A DNA stretch of 64,000 bases from Haemaphysalis longicornis. Its lineage: Eukaryota; Arthropoda; Arachnida; Ixodida; Ixodidae. The notes beneath the pieces were generated by a model. That model was not told the origin of the DNA. It did no database searches and was given only the letters and a program-made list of their open reading frames with translations. The stretch spans positions 223,891,992 through 223,955,991 of the forward strand of contig CM023449.1 in assembly GCA_013339765.2 (NCBI GenBank), written 5' to 3'. Made by a program: the position numbers and the translations under genes. The number at the start of each line of letters is the position of its first letter. Within the stretch, counting starts at the first letter, position 1. Of the stretch, positions 13,001 to 22,262 are shown piece after piece.

Positions 13001-16000
13001 TCTGCTTATCAGTCTTATTCAAAGCCGGACTGCCGCTTCATTCCTTTCCTTCCCGCCGGGTGCGTGCGTGTGTACACTAAATAGGCACTTAGTTTCATCG
13101 TTCAAGGAGGTTCAAGACAGGGGCTAGCAGAGAACGCCTGCAGCTCGGCCAATAAAGGGGCACCTATGCCAATAATAAACACTGCGAGGCACTCCAAATT
13201 CGAAACAATGAACGTGCACGACTAAACCCCAAGATTTCATAGTCAACAAGTGCATTCACCATACTTGGTAAATGCTTAGAAACGGCCTCTCTCAGTCTCC
13301 ACAAACCGAAACCCTGAAAGGTGTACCGAAAAGGTTCGCACTCTCCCAGTGATATTTCATTCCGTCCAAAGTGCTGTCTGTGCACCTGCCGTATGTAAGC
13401 AGTGCTTACCTCCACAGAAACTCTCTTCTCGCCGTAGACGGATTCTCCAACAACCAGGTTCTTGGTGACCAGGGCATCTTCTTTTCCTCTCGCAATGAAG
13501 ACACCTGAACAAGGAGCACAAGCAACCCGAGTGCTTTCCCAAGAGCGAAGCACAAAAGAACGGCCCCCCAACGCCCCACTGGGCGCCTTTTTAACAAAGC
13601 TGCGCCTACTTGTGCCAAACGAAACAGAGAGGGAAAGAACCACTTGACACTCAACCTGCGCTTCACAAGTCTTTCAAAAGAACTTCCAAAGACCATGTAA
13701 ACTGGCAGCCAAACACAACACGATGTTAACATTTTTCTCAAATTTACAGGAAGATCCGGTTTTTCAATAATAACAAAAGCAAACTCGTCAAATTGCGGCT
13801 ACATTCCCAAGAGAACGAGAACTTGCCTAAGGCTATGCACTGCCCGTTGGCAATCCAAATGCACTCGCTCACCTTCATGCCTGTGTGGTTCGATGAAGAC
13901 TTTCTTGCCCCCTCGGAAGCCTCCTGCAATGGGGGGACACACAAGATAGAATAATGTAGTCAAGACAGCACAGGCATCCCAACATGCCAACAAAATTTTG
14001 GCGCTATTTCCACTCGTTGCATTCGTCAAGTTTATGATCCCTCGTAGGGCCCCAGATACGACATCAAACATGTTACACAAACACACAATTACTGCTACAA
14101 TATTGCCGCAGAAGGAAATTGGAAATGGCAGGGAAAAGCTTAGAAAATAAATTGCGCTTTAATCACGAGACAGAGGGGTCACTAAGCACAAAATTCAAGG
14201 AAGCAAAAACAACCTTATTTGAGCAACCATCTCTCTATTTGTAAGCAGCTGCACCGTAACCCAGAGCTGCCAGTTTACTGCTCACAATGCACTTTTTTTT
14301 CCTTCCAACATCAGTCAACCTAGTGGCCGCAGTCCCACACTAAAAAATCCCACCAGTTATGCTTCTCAACGATTTCACTGTCAAGAAACCTGTGCATGAT
14401 GCACCCTCAGGGCTAAAATGCCCCCTCCACCCACCGGTCACATCTTTCACAAGACAGCCCAACATTTCAGGGACTAATCTGCAAAGGAAAGCGCGCCATC
14501 TTTGGTTCTCTTATTCCCATAGCTTGCAGCCATATGCTCCCAGCACGGTTAAGGCGGGACGTGGCAAGTAAAATGACTTTTTTATTTATGGACCAAATCA
14601 AATGAAATTAGGAGCATTTATGTAGCTAACCATTCTAGCAAAAATACTGAAATCAGATTAAAGATACCTTCTATACTTTTTAAGTAAGGAGACTAATTAC
14701 CTGAAGCTTGCAATCAGCATAGTTAACTAACTAACATAGTTAGTTAGGCAAGAAGCCAACTAGATTTTTACATCAGTGTAATCAGAAATGTCTATTCTGT
14801 GCAAGGAAGCTATTAGATTATTGCATTATATCCTTTAGGTATAAAGAAAGAACAAAAGAAGTTTCACCTTCCTTTTGAAACCAAAAATAGTCTCATGTCA
14901 AAAAGAAAGTGAATCTTCTGTCTTTCTTTTTGGATGCCTAAAGGAAATAAAGCAATAATCAAATAGCTTCCTTGCACAGAATGGACCTTCCTGGTGATGC
15001 TGACATAACAATCTTGTTGAGTTCTTGCCTAATTAGTTAATTATTCTTGCAACAGCTCTGTGAAGGTAATTAGTCTGGTAACTCAAAAAGTAAATTTTAA
15101 ACTGATTTAAGTTTTGTTATTAGGTTAGTTAACTACATAAATCTAGCTAAATTTGGTCCATAATTAACAAAAATAGTTTTGCCACGTCCCCTTTTAACTT
15201 TGAACGTTCAGTTTTTTTTTACAATATTAGATATAAAACCATTTTATTTGCATGCAAGCAAGGTTGTACTACTAGTACTAATTTGCAGAAAAGAAGCCAT
15301 AGTCAGTCAGCTTTGTTTGCTGCACGAGAAGCAGGCGCACATCTTTTTAAGGGGGCAGACTGGTCTTAGAGCCATTTTTTTATTTACCACCCAATTTTAA
15401 TGAAACTGCACTGCGTTATAGAGTTTTTTGAGCTGATTTCAAATCTGCCATTAGATTTTTTGTAAGATCATATATTCTGAGTTAATTAATGATTAATTGC
15501 CATTATTTTGGGTCACAGTTACAAAATAACCACTCCATACAGAATGGCAATTACCACGTGGCTAGGCAGACAAATGACTAAAGAATACAACATAGGAAGA
15601 ACTTTTTTGATTCAGCTATTTTTGGTTGTTTTACAACTCAGTGAACTTCGCTTCTCCCACGCTCTGCCAGAAATGGCTCGCAGGTGGTGCCAATTGAACA
15701 CAATAATAATTTTCCAAAGCCTCCATTTGAAAAATTTGTTTCCAACATTGTATTGTCCACACATTTCGGTATCAGAAGCAAAAAGAATTAAAGTTGTACC
15801 TGCTCTGGGTGCCAAGATATCTGAGGATGAAATGCTAGCTTTGCATTGCAAGAAAAGTGGCGTTTCACCATCGAATTCTGCGCTAACTGAGCTGTAGAGT
15901 GCACTTTGAAATGCTATTATAATGTAATAACAACAAAATATGGTGCCTTTTGATGAGGAAATTTACAGACTGATAGAAAAATGGCCGTGGAGGCCAAAAA

Positions 16001-19000
16001 TGCCATTTTTGAGAAAACACTTTTTTGACCGTTTTTCGGCCCCAAAGACCCAACTGCCCCCTTAAGAGCATCTGTAAGTTGTGGGGGCCAAGCTCCAATT
16101 GGGGCGAGGAGGCGCTAGCGATGTCCTCCTCCTTGGTGGGGCGAGGGCGATCCTCGCAGGAGACTCCCCGGGGAGGCCGCCCTTGGGATGCGCAGCGATC
16201 GCACGGTACGTAAATGCCTTTCGGCCACTTTTGGCCGCCTCTTGCATTGGCCATTGTTTCCCACTTCCGTGGGTCAGGCACCCACCGTGTCGATTCGCGC
16301 ATGCCTTGATTTGCGTCAGTGCGTTTATCTAGGATGTCCGGCGAGTCTCCGCGGGCATATTCCACGCCTTTGGTGGGTTGCCCACATCCGCGCTGTGACG
16401 GCTTGCGCCGTCTAAGGTCAGCGGACGAGCGCCGATGCTGCCCGGTCGAGTCCAGTGGCTTGAAATGTGTAGCGGCCACAGAGAGCCCCCTTCCCCTATG
16501 TCAGCGAGCGTTGCGGCCGGCCAACGCCGGCGGACGCTAACTGCTGCCCGACTATGGGCTGGGCACACGTTGACGGGTGTATGCCCCAGGGGCTAGGTGC
16601 GTCGTGCTGTGTAGTGTTTGTATCGTGGTTGTCCGCGTAATAAACCCCTGTACTATGGAAGGTATCGCTTCCCTGTGAAGCGACTGATAACGTACACGCA
16701 CGGCGAGAGGCGTGGCTCGCTCTCGAACCCGTTGTGGGCAGAGTCACTCGGCAGGGCAGTTCGGTGCTGCACGAGAGCAGCGAGAATAATGACGGCGCGT
16801 TATTCTATTCTATTATTCTATTCCATAGTAAGGACAGGAAATGCCCACAAAGTGCGTCACCTAGCTGAGCGAAGGGTCCTGGCCTCCTGCAAAGACACTA
16901 CCCTAGTAAGCCACGCAGTGACATCGTCAGAGTCGTCACTGTCACCGCAGTCCGCAGCCAAAACTGCGCAACGATCACTTCTTCAGTAAAGCACTCGGAT
17001 GTTTCCAGAACATCGGCCCCGACATCCTTTCCGCGGAAAAATGGAGGCAGTTGAAGAGGCACCCAGCCAAATTCAAAGCAGCGTGTACGTGTCACAACAA
17101 GCGAATGCGCAAACGAACGAGTGAGCGGGCGCAAGGAAGCCAAAGCGGCGCTGCAGGGAGGGGGGTTCCGAAGGAAAACTGCTCCCTCCTACTCTCACTT
17201 CCTCGTAAGCGGAGCAGTCGACTCGTTTTCTGAGGGGTGGAAGGATGCGAGTACCCGCCGTGGTGGCTAGGTCGCTATGGTGTTGAGCAGCTGAGCCCAA
17301 GGATGCGGGTTCGATTCCCGGCCGCTGCTTTGCTGATGAAGCAAAAAACAAAAAGCGCCCACGCATTCGGATATTTTGGCGCGCGATAAAGACCCCCAGG
17401 TGGCCATAATTAATCCGGAGCCCCCCATCGTGCCTCAACTCAACGGTGCGCCTCATTAACTGGGTAGCGTCGGCGCGTTAAAGACCATAATCAATTATTC
17501 AATCAATCAAGAGATGCGAGGTGCATTGCAGCAAGCCGGCGGCAGTTCGCATTTTCAGTGCACGCTGTTCAATCATTACATCCGATATCACGGCACTGGG
17601 GCATTGTAATAAGCGGTTTATTTTACCATAGAACGCGTTTAACAAAACCAGATGGTGCCATAGTTGTTTATCGTTACATCTGATATTTGTTATAAGTAGA
17701 CTTGACTGTATAAGAACACTGTGAGCTGTCGGAAGAGCAGGGGTAAAAAAATTTCAGGGCCACAAGAGAGCAGTAGCAGCTCTACTCAAGTAGAAAGGTG
17801 AGAAGGTATGCTGGGGACAAGCGTTGACAGACACTTTCAGGTGCCACCTGGACCAGTGTGGAGGACAGGGTTGCAGCACGCCACACAGGCTTTGTGCTGA
17901 TGCTGGGTGGAACAACTCCTCAACTACGGCCACTCGATGTACTCATAATAAAGCCCGTGAGAGACCACATACAGGCACTCTATAGCGAGTGGCTAATGCA
18001 CGGCTGCCACGCCTTTTGCAGCCAACAGTATGCCTCAATTTAGGAAATTGTCTGGTGGGTGGTCGAAGTCTGGCTTGGGAACTGGCCAACTATGGTTGTG
18101 AAGGCATTGAAAAAATGCAGAACCTCTAATGCCATGGACTGCACCCAAGACAAGAAGTCGTGTTCGGAGAGAGAGGAGAGAGATGTACTACAGGAGAGAC
18201 AGTGAAAAAAGTTTGCGTCAATAAACAGCTTGTTTCCACCTGAAAATGTTTCCACATTTGTTTTACTCACAGAAATCTCGTGCTAGTTAAAACAAGGTTT
18301 GCAGCATCTCTTTTTCTAGGGAGGGGGTAACGAAAACCAGACAGCTCGATTCCGGTAAATACGGTGATCAAAGACCAGTAAGCAAAATATCCGAGCCTTG
18401 TTTGTGGTGCAAAGCATTCACCGACATTCGACATTAATATACGTGACCATATGTTTTGGCTTGCTCTATTTGAGCCTCAGTCCACCCAGACTGAACGAGG
18501 CATAGGTAAGTGGATGAATGCCAACCACACAACACGCACAACAGCCGCCACCAACTCACCACGTCCACCCCCGCCACGTCCACGTCCGCCGCCCCGACCC
18601 CTGAAACCACCGCCTCGGTCACCTCCACCCCTTCCACGGCCTCCAAAGCCGCCACGACCACCAAAGCCGCCGCGGCCACCGCGGCCGCCGAAGCCACCAC
18701 GGCCGCCGAAGCCACCTAGACAAGAAGAACGGGCAGCGTTAACCATCACATCAGTACCACACACACAGGCTTTAACGCTCGATGCACAGCCAGGTTAGAG
18801 AAGTCCGCACTTTGGTACAAGTTAACTGGGCTGGCATTAACACAATTGAACACTGTACAGAACTCATAAATGCAAATTACCAGGGGAATCCTGCGACATC
18901 GTGTGTTGGATAGCATACTTAGAAGCCCTGCCAAAGTTATGAAACTGTTTTGGGTATGGCCCTGACAATATATATACACAAGAAAGCTATTTTACTTCGC

Positions 19001-20446
19001 TTTCACGTCAAAAGTGTTCAAAACTGGGCCCTACGCTGGTTCATTTAAACTCGAGTCGCCGCGTCATGACGCGCTGCACCTGCTAACTGCAATAATCTTT
19101 GTTGCGGCTACTTATGCACGAGTTACAAGACTCTTCAGCGCCCCGGCGACAGCGCCGAATAACGCGTGATGGTTCAAAAATTCGGACATACCGCGCCCAC
19201 CAGAATCACCATCGCCGCCGCCGAAACTGCTTCGTCCTCCACGATCACCGAAGCCACCACCTCGTCCACCGCGGTCACCGAAACTGCTTCGGCCTCCGCG
19301 ATCGCCGAAGCCACCGCCACGGTCGCCGAAACTGCTTCGGCCTCCACGATCGCCGAAACTGCTTCGGCCTCCGCGATCGCCGAAGCTACCGCCACGGCCT
19401 CCGCGATCGCCGAAGGAACCGCCACGGCCTCCGCGGTCGCCGAAGCCACCGCCACGACCATCCACGGTCGCCTCCTCCGCCGCCACGACCACCAAAGCCG
19501 CCTCGGTCTCCGAAGCCGCCGCGGCCTCCCCCGCCACGGCCGCCAAAGCCGCCGCGATCACCTCGTGGAGTGAAGCCTACGGACGTCGGGTATCGCACTC
19601 AAAACATCAGTTTCAAACACACAGACCACAGCTGCCACATCACCCGAGAACGGCGCGATGCCACTAAAATTTGGGAGATCACGCCTTGGCGTCCCCTCTA
19701 AGCATGGCTTCTAAGCAACAGCGCTTCCACGTTACGCACGCACAACAAAACAAAAATAACGCGAGTATAAATACGCAAACAGAAACTTGGCCACAATAGA
19801 CTCGAACACGGCACAGCATTGACATTAACTGTATATCTGCCGTCAAGTCTACTGTTTTTTTTAATTTTTAAAAAGTGTCACGCCGGCTTCGAAAGGGCGC
19901 GCGCCGAAATTTTGCTGAACTGACAAGTCAGCTCTGGCACAGTATGCGCCTTGCTGGGCAAAAGTATTTACGCCTCCATAAATATGCACACAAAATTCCA
20001 AGCCACGATTAGTCTGAAACCCAGCTCGTTGAGCGTCGAGCAAAATCATGACAAATTGTGCAAGATGGTGACGGCCATGCGTTACCACTACAACGCGCTG
20101 AAAAAATGAAGCACGACGGCGCGGTAAGGATGAAAGCACATACAGCAAAGTAAACAAAATTCCACATTAACTGCGCACAAGCGCCTCGACTTGCACGCGC
20201 TGTTCTTGTATGCATACATATTGTAAAAGAAATGAACTGCCTTTCTTTTTTTCTCACGCGCGCTACCGGTTACTTGGGCACGCGGTTTTTCATGGCCAAA
20301 ACCTTTCGTACTAAATTTACATCTTTAATTCGCAATTAAATTTACCTGGGTGTATAGAAGTTTACTACGTAGGCACGCCTGCGGTAAACGATAATGTTCG
20401 GCAACGGCAGGAAGAAATGTCGAAAATAAATACCTGGGCGACCCAT
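3856..20446 (-). CDS. FBL: Fibrillarin, rRNA 2'-O-methyltransferase (gene span, 9 exons seen)
   Basis: Catalytic subunit of box C/D snoRNPs; it methylates ribose 2'-OH of rRNA guided by snoRNAs and also methylates histone H2A glutamine in the nucleolus (family knowledge). Exons on the minus strand: 20434-20446, 19192-19576, 18560-18715, 13873-13923, 13410-13504, 12191-12361, 11351-11483, 7433-7545, 3856-4001. All introns are GT..AG and phases agree. The protein starts MGRPGFTPRGDRGGFGGRG, has a long Gly/Arg/Phe GAR domain, then the fibrillarin core: EPHRHEG, GKEDALVTKNLV, WNPFRSKLAAAILGG, the SAM-binding LGAASGTTVSH, VYAVEFSHRSGRDL, FADVAQPDQ, GGHFVISIK and LEPYERDHAVVVGIY. The usual short proline-rich tail (after ...GIYR) needs one more exon below 3856. 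Seen exons total 1263 bases, about 420 codons, longer than the usual ~320 because of the GAR domain. Exon 2 has an apparent one-base frameshift. Confidence 0.95.
4476..4883. mobile_element. TTAA MITE with long inverted repeats
   Basis: TTAA flanks both sides (4472-4475, 4884-4887). The termini GGGGGCACTGGTCTTT and its inverted partner GGGGACACATAGGTCTTTG open inverted repeats of roughly 55 bases that include tttttacagttatnatgata. No coding capacity. TTAA targets and GGGG ends suit Kolobok-like or piggyBac-like non-autonomous elements. It lies in the fibrillarin intron between exons 8 and 9. Confidence 0.8.
5525..5703 (+). pseudogene. Tigger/CENP-B-like transposase N-terminal fragment
   Basis: The frame reads KLKNLDLATKKDIIQQVEAS then EKKLSCAEAFEIPRAG before a stop. 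The pattern (basic start, LxxKxxIIxxVE, a Cys/Ala-containing middle, then an IPR-type turn) fits the first helix-turn-helix of pogo/Tigger transposases. A plausible C-terminal acidic remnant (FENADDNWKAL, in another frame) follows at about 5905-6075. Stops and frame changes make it inactive. Confidence 0.55.
6130..7128. mobile_element. Second Tigger-like element nested in the 5150-7397 element
   Basis: TA duplications at 6128-6129 and 7129-7130 flank inverted ends CAGTGTAATCTACTTATAGC and CAGTGCAATTCACTTGTAAC. A weak plus-strand reading near 6500 (GDISLVVKQQIHRDLLQGFK) resembles a Tigger DNA-binding domain but is broken. The same terminal type recurs at 17708. Confidence 0.75.
7433..7545 (-). 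CDS. FBL: Fibrillarin exon 8
   Basis: 113 bases, acceptor ttctag, donor GTGGGT, phase 1 to 0. It encodes GMVDTIFADVAQPDQARIVA then INAHNFLKNGGHFVISIK, containing the conserved DVAQPDQ catalytic-site segment. A Tigger-like element ends only about 35 bases past the donor. Confidence 0.96.
9092..10030 (+). pseudogene. Mutator-like transposase domain protein, internally deleted
   Basis: The N-terminal frame (9092-9622) shows paired cysteines (CATCGKCEL; CKNEKCPAG) and then LAACTVGIGHDQLCRFCAIL, GLPKPQHQKTFYN and DLSVIFYGTWQKQRHE, matching the start of arthropod 'Mutator-like transposase' proteins. The frame breaks after the GTW motif. A second piece (about 9690-9898 and on to about 10020) reads EKNVDCSSHAMETEAALRIW, then VVETATALTGLWFNRGHTSF and, beyond a stop, NASDQRRVRQMCAKL. 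From memory of the family, the first half of that piece is central and the second is C-terminal, so the middle appears deleted. Not functional. Confidence 0.65.
9278..9321. repeat. Perfect 20-bp hairpin inside the transposase reading frame
   Basis: Arms at 9278-9297 (GGAGGCCGCAAACCGGAACT) and 9302-9321 are exact inverse complements around a 4-base centre. The open frame continues through it (GGRKPELSSSGLRPP). Confidence 0.95.
11351..11483 (-). CDS. FBL: Fibrillarin exon 7
   Basis: 133 bases, acceptor tcgctgcag, donor GTATGG, phase 0 to 1. It encodes EGLVYAVEFSHRSGRDLIGV then AQKRTNVIPIIEDARHPHKY and RMLV. The acidic residue of AVEFS contacts the SAM ribose in the family. Confidence 0.96.
11830..11970. 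repeat. Dispersed repeat, relative of 59735-60055
   Basis: Shares gcattgacagcagacggga, a following aatt..gtaacgttt-like block, and a downstream agtaaacgaaactcggtgtaa with two adjacent copies near 59.7-60.06 kb. The family is not recognised. It lies in the intron between fibrillarin exons 6 and 7. Confidence 0.55.
12191..12361 (-). CDS. FBL: Fibrillarin exon 6, SAM-binding motif I
   Basis: 171 bases, acceptor cctcccccag, donor GTGAGT, phase 0 to 0. It encodes ENEVKLEYRVWNPFRSKLAA through AILGGVDKIHMPPGSKVLYL and GAASGTTVSHVADIVGP. The GAASGTTVSH loop binds S-adenosylmethionine. Confidence 0.96.
13410..13504 (-). CDS. FBL: Fibrillarin exon 5
   Basis: 95 bases, acceptor ttgttcag, donor GTAAGC, phase 1 to 0. 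It encodes GVFIARGKEDALVTKNLVVG then ESVYGEKRVSVE, the N-terminal beta-rich part of the fibrillarin core. Confidence 0.95.
13873..13923 (-). CDS. FBL: Fibrillarin exon 4
   Basis: 51 bases, acceptor cattgcag, donor GTGAGC, phase 1 to 1. It encodes GGFRGGKKVFIEPHRHE, the junction from the GAR domain into the catalytic fold (EPHRHEG is near-invariant). Confidence 0.93.
14553..15190. mobile_element. Fold-back TTAA MITE (long palindrome)
   Basis: TTAA precedes the left end (549-552 of 14 kb) and a slightly altered TTAA follows the right. Termini GCGGGACGTGGCAA and GGGGACGTGGCAA are inverted. Inverted similarity continues inward: tatggaccaaatyaa near both ends and attctgtgcaaggaagctat toward the centre (about 14793 and 14985), so nearly the whole element folds into one hairpin. 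No coding capacity. Confidence 0.8.
15351..16061. mobile_element. TTAA MITE
   Basis: TTAA duplications (15347-15350, 16062-16065) flank inverted ends GGGGGCAGACTGGTCTT and GGGGGCAGTTGGGTCTT. The open frame inside (about 130 codons) has no recognisable domain and is probably accidental. Confidence 0.75.
16066..16800. repeat. GC-rich repeat-like block, possible LTR remnant
   Basis: This block differs sharply in composition from the AT-rich MITEs on its left. It contains an AATAAA-like signal (gtaataaacccctgtac at about 16637) and ends in ttctattctattattctatt. These features would fit a solo or partial LTR, but I found no matching second copy or target duplication. Open frames on both strands are not recognisable. 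Confidence 0.3.
17252..17508 (+). repeat. tRNA-derived SINE (Ruka-like), copy 1
   Basis: The tRNA-like head has an A-box-like ggtggctaggtcgctatgg and a B box (ggttcgattcc). The body includes caggtggccataattaatcc and ggagccc, then cggcgcgttaaa and an aatcaatcaa tail. A GATGCGAG duplication flanks it (about 17241-17251 and 17511-17520). Known relative: Ruka SINE of Rhipicephalus appendiculatus. Confidence 0.85.
17560..17708. mobile_element. Right end of a Tigger-like element
   Basis: The block ends in ttataagtagacttgactg followed by TA, the inverted counterpart of the left terminus at 6130. The left half is missing or cut off by the SINE on its left. Confidence 0.5.
17858..18043 (+). pseudogene. 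Tigger/pogo transposase DDE fragment
   Basis: The frame reads FVLMLGGTTPQLRPLDVLII then KPVRDHIQALYSEWLMHG. This matches the hallmark segment of Tigger/CENP-B DDE domains (xPGGxTxxLQPLDVxxNKPFK...Y..W). The fragment is short and isolated in the fibrillarin intron between exons 3 and 4. Confidence 0.65.
18560..18715 (-). CDS. FBL: Fibrillarin exon 3, GAR domain
   Basis: Acceptor tgtctag, donor GTGAGT, 156 bases, phase 1 to 1. It encodes GGFGGRGGFGGRGGRGGFGG and further RGG/FRGRGGGRG repeats. RGG arginines in this domain are the usual dimethylation sites. Confidence 0.9.
19192..19576 (-). CDS. FBL: Fibrillarin exon 2, GAR domain (apparent frameshift)
   Basis: Acceptor cgtag, donor GTATGT. It encodes GFTPRGDRGGFGGRGGGGRG followed by many FGDRGGRGG/SFGDRGG repeats. 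Starting from exon 1 the frame holds until about 19470 and would then hit a stop at 19386. Moving to the adjacent frame restores the Gly/Arg/Phe repeats down to the donor and matches exon 3's phase. This is either an assembly or sequencing indel in a repetitive GC-rich tract, or a real lesion. Confidence 0.85.
20434..20446 (-). CDS. FBL: Fibrillarin coding exon 1 (start codon)
   Basis: This exon supplies only 13 coding bases: M-G-R-P plus the first base of a glycine codon, then donor GTATTT. The split codon joins exactly to exon 2 to give MGRPGFTPRG, the usual arthropod-type fibrillarin start, which is why I chose this ATG. Confidence 0.8.
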
Positions 20447-20560
20447 GTCTCCAAACACGTGCTTCTCAAAACCACCACGCTTCGGTCGATCGCGGTGCGG
20501 CAGGGCATGGAGGAAAAAGCGACAGGGTTGGTAGAGACACATGCGCGTCAGATTGACCTA
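20447..20560 (-). promoter_or_regulatory. Fibrillarin 5' UTR and likely start region
   Basis: On the minus strand a pyrimidine run (CTTTTTCCTCC, 20509-20519) lies about 65 bases upstream of the start codon. Such tracts are common at transcription starts of nucleolar and translation genes (TOP/TCT-type). No TATA box is obvious. An upstream ATG occurs at 20506-20508. The exact start is not determinable from sequence alone. Confidence 0.3.
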
Positions 20561-21385
20561 CCACTGTCCAAATTTAAACTAACGCCATAGTTTTCACAAT
20601 AAACTATGCATTTTATTTGTAATTTGCAAGCATTGAATAACACTTCGAATAAAAATAATTATGTGCCCATGTGTATAACAGCAGAACTCTGGCGGAACTT
20701 TAGGACTACTTTTTTTAGCGCAACTTGTCGCCCGGCTACGTCAGCGCTTTTTTTTTTTACTGCTTGGCTAGCGGTTGCATTTAGGAAACTAAAAAAGTAT
20801 GTTTCGTTGCCACCTTTTTTTTTTTCCTTCTCTAAAATTTGTTAAACTTGACAAAATGTTAAATTTTTAGGTCAACGTACCAATTTTTTGAATCTGCGTT
20901 TGGTACAAGGACTGAATATTGAACAAACTTATTACAAAAGAATGGCCTCAAGCCTCAAGTGCCTCAAGCACCTGGATACGAGGGCGTCAGAAATTGGAAC
21001 ATGAATAAATTTGCAATAACCTGTTGCTTTTATTTTTAAATTTGGCACCGTCGCAGCAAATACGAGACAACCAGTGCCGTGACCGTCGGTTACCCAGCCG
21101 CAGGCCTTTGAGATTGGGGAGAAAAAACGGCGCAAAACCAAGGAGATACAGCGAAGAGGAGTGGCAAATGGGCACTAGCTCCTCGTACACCAAGTGATTC
21201 GGACACGGAAAGTTCGGTCTGCCTAATCTAGCTGCCACAGTTCTCTTTCCTCCGTTCTGTCCCTGTCACCCGACTCGGCCAGAAGTGCAGTGGGTCTGAC
21301 CGTAAGTTGGTCACGTACTAACCAACCGTAACCCGTCCCGTCACCCACCTGAGCTCCGGAGTGGGTCACCAGTGGTCACCTGACT

Positions 21386-21745
21386 CGGGGGGGGGTTACC
21401 AGAGGAGAAAGGAAAATGTGGAAGAGGGCAAGCAGCGGAGGAAGAAGGTGATGAATGCGGATGATAGGGAGTAGGGGGTGAAAGTAAGGGAGTGGGAATA
21501 GGAAGATGATGACATAGAGGGAGGGAGGGGGGGAAACGGGATTGGCAACAGTGGAAATGAGGGGATGGGCACATGAAGGGCAGCAACATCAAAATTGTCG
21601 ACACGTCAATGGCTGGGGCCATAGTCTTTTGTTGTTGTAATATGTATTTATTAATCCTATATACACTCCGTGCCTTGACCTTTGTCATCGCCAGAGGGGG
21701 AGATGGGGGAAGGGAGTTGGAGGAGGGGGGGGAAGGGGGGGGGGG
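21386..21745. repeat. Strongly G-biased strand
   Basis: Repeated plus-strand G runs (ggggggggg, gggaggggggggaagg, gggggggggtgag) over 360 bases; on the minus strand this is the C-rich tail of the adjoining LINE fragment. Several runs of four or more G could support G-quadruplexes. Confidence 0.6.
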
Positions 21746-22262
21746 GTGAGTGTCCCGACTAAATGTGGTCCTGTACGGCGGCTTCTCGAACATATACGAG
21801 AAGAGAGTCGAGGACCATCTTCCTGTGTTCTGTAGACCCTTCGGGATGGGTCCACTCCCGCAGCGTTTGTGGCCTGACTTGAGGAGGAATGAGCGCATGT
21901 GCGCGGTTTCTCTGGTCCTTCAAGGCAGGGCATCTCCATAGAAGATGGTCAAGGTCAGCGACTTGTGGGCTGTCAGGTGATTCGCAAAGTTTGCAGGTAC
22001 CGTCGCCGGGGTGTAGACGAAAGCGTGCCATGATGTGCGGCGTTACGGCAGTGTTCGTCCGAATGCGTCGGAGTGTGACCGTTGCCCACCGGTTGTAGCC
22101 GCATGGGATAGGGTCATCCTCTTCGGGTAGACGAAGTCGAAGCGCTGCACGTCGCTCAGCACGTGCTTTGGCAATGGCTTCCTCGTAGTCATACCCTTCC
22201 TCTTCCGACTCGTCGGGCAGCAGCTCCAAAGATGGAGGTGTCGACGCTTGGAGAGCGGGCAA
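21630..22262 (-). mobile_element. Non-LTR retrotransposon 3' end
   Basis: A minus-strand frame (22262-21759) ends with TVTLRRIRTNTAVTPHIMAR, FRLHPGDGTCKLCESPD and LDHLLWRCPAL. This is the C-terminal Cys-x2-Cys...His...Cys zinc motif of I/R1/Jockey-type LINE ORF2 proteins. A 3' UTR follows with aataaatacatattacaac near 21640. The reverse transcriptase itself is absent (5' truncation). Confidence 0.75.

Noticed and set aside
15508..15897. 129-codon ORF inside a TTAA MITE
   Set aside because: No recognisable domain, AT-rich composition, and it lies wholly within a non-autonomous element.
18451..18798. Plus-strand Pro-rich ORF (RPPKPPRPPKPP)
   Set aside because: It is the antisense shadow of the fibrillarin GAR exon 3.
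19099..19701. Plus-strand 200-codon His/Arg-rich and Ala/Thr-rich ORFs
   Set aside because: Antisense frames of fibrillarin exon 2; the repeats keep several frames open.
21341..21898. Minus-strand Pro/Ser-rich 185-codon ORF
   Set aside because: Produced by the C-rich 3' region of a LINE fragment; the genuine LINE frame is different.
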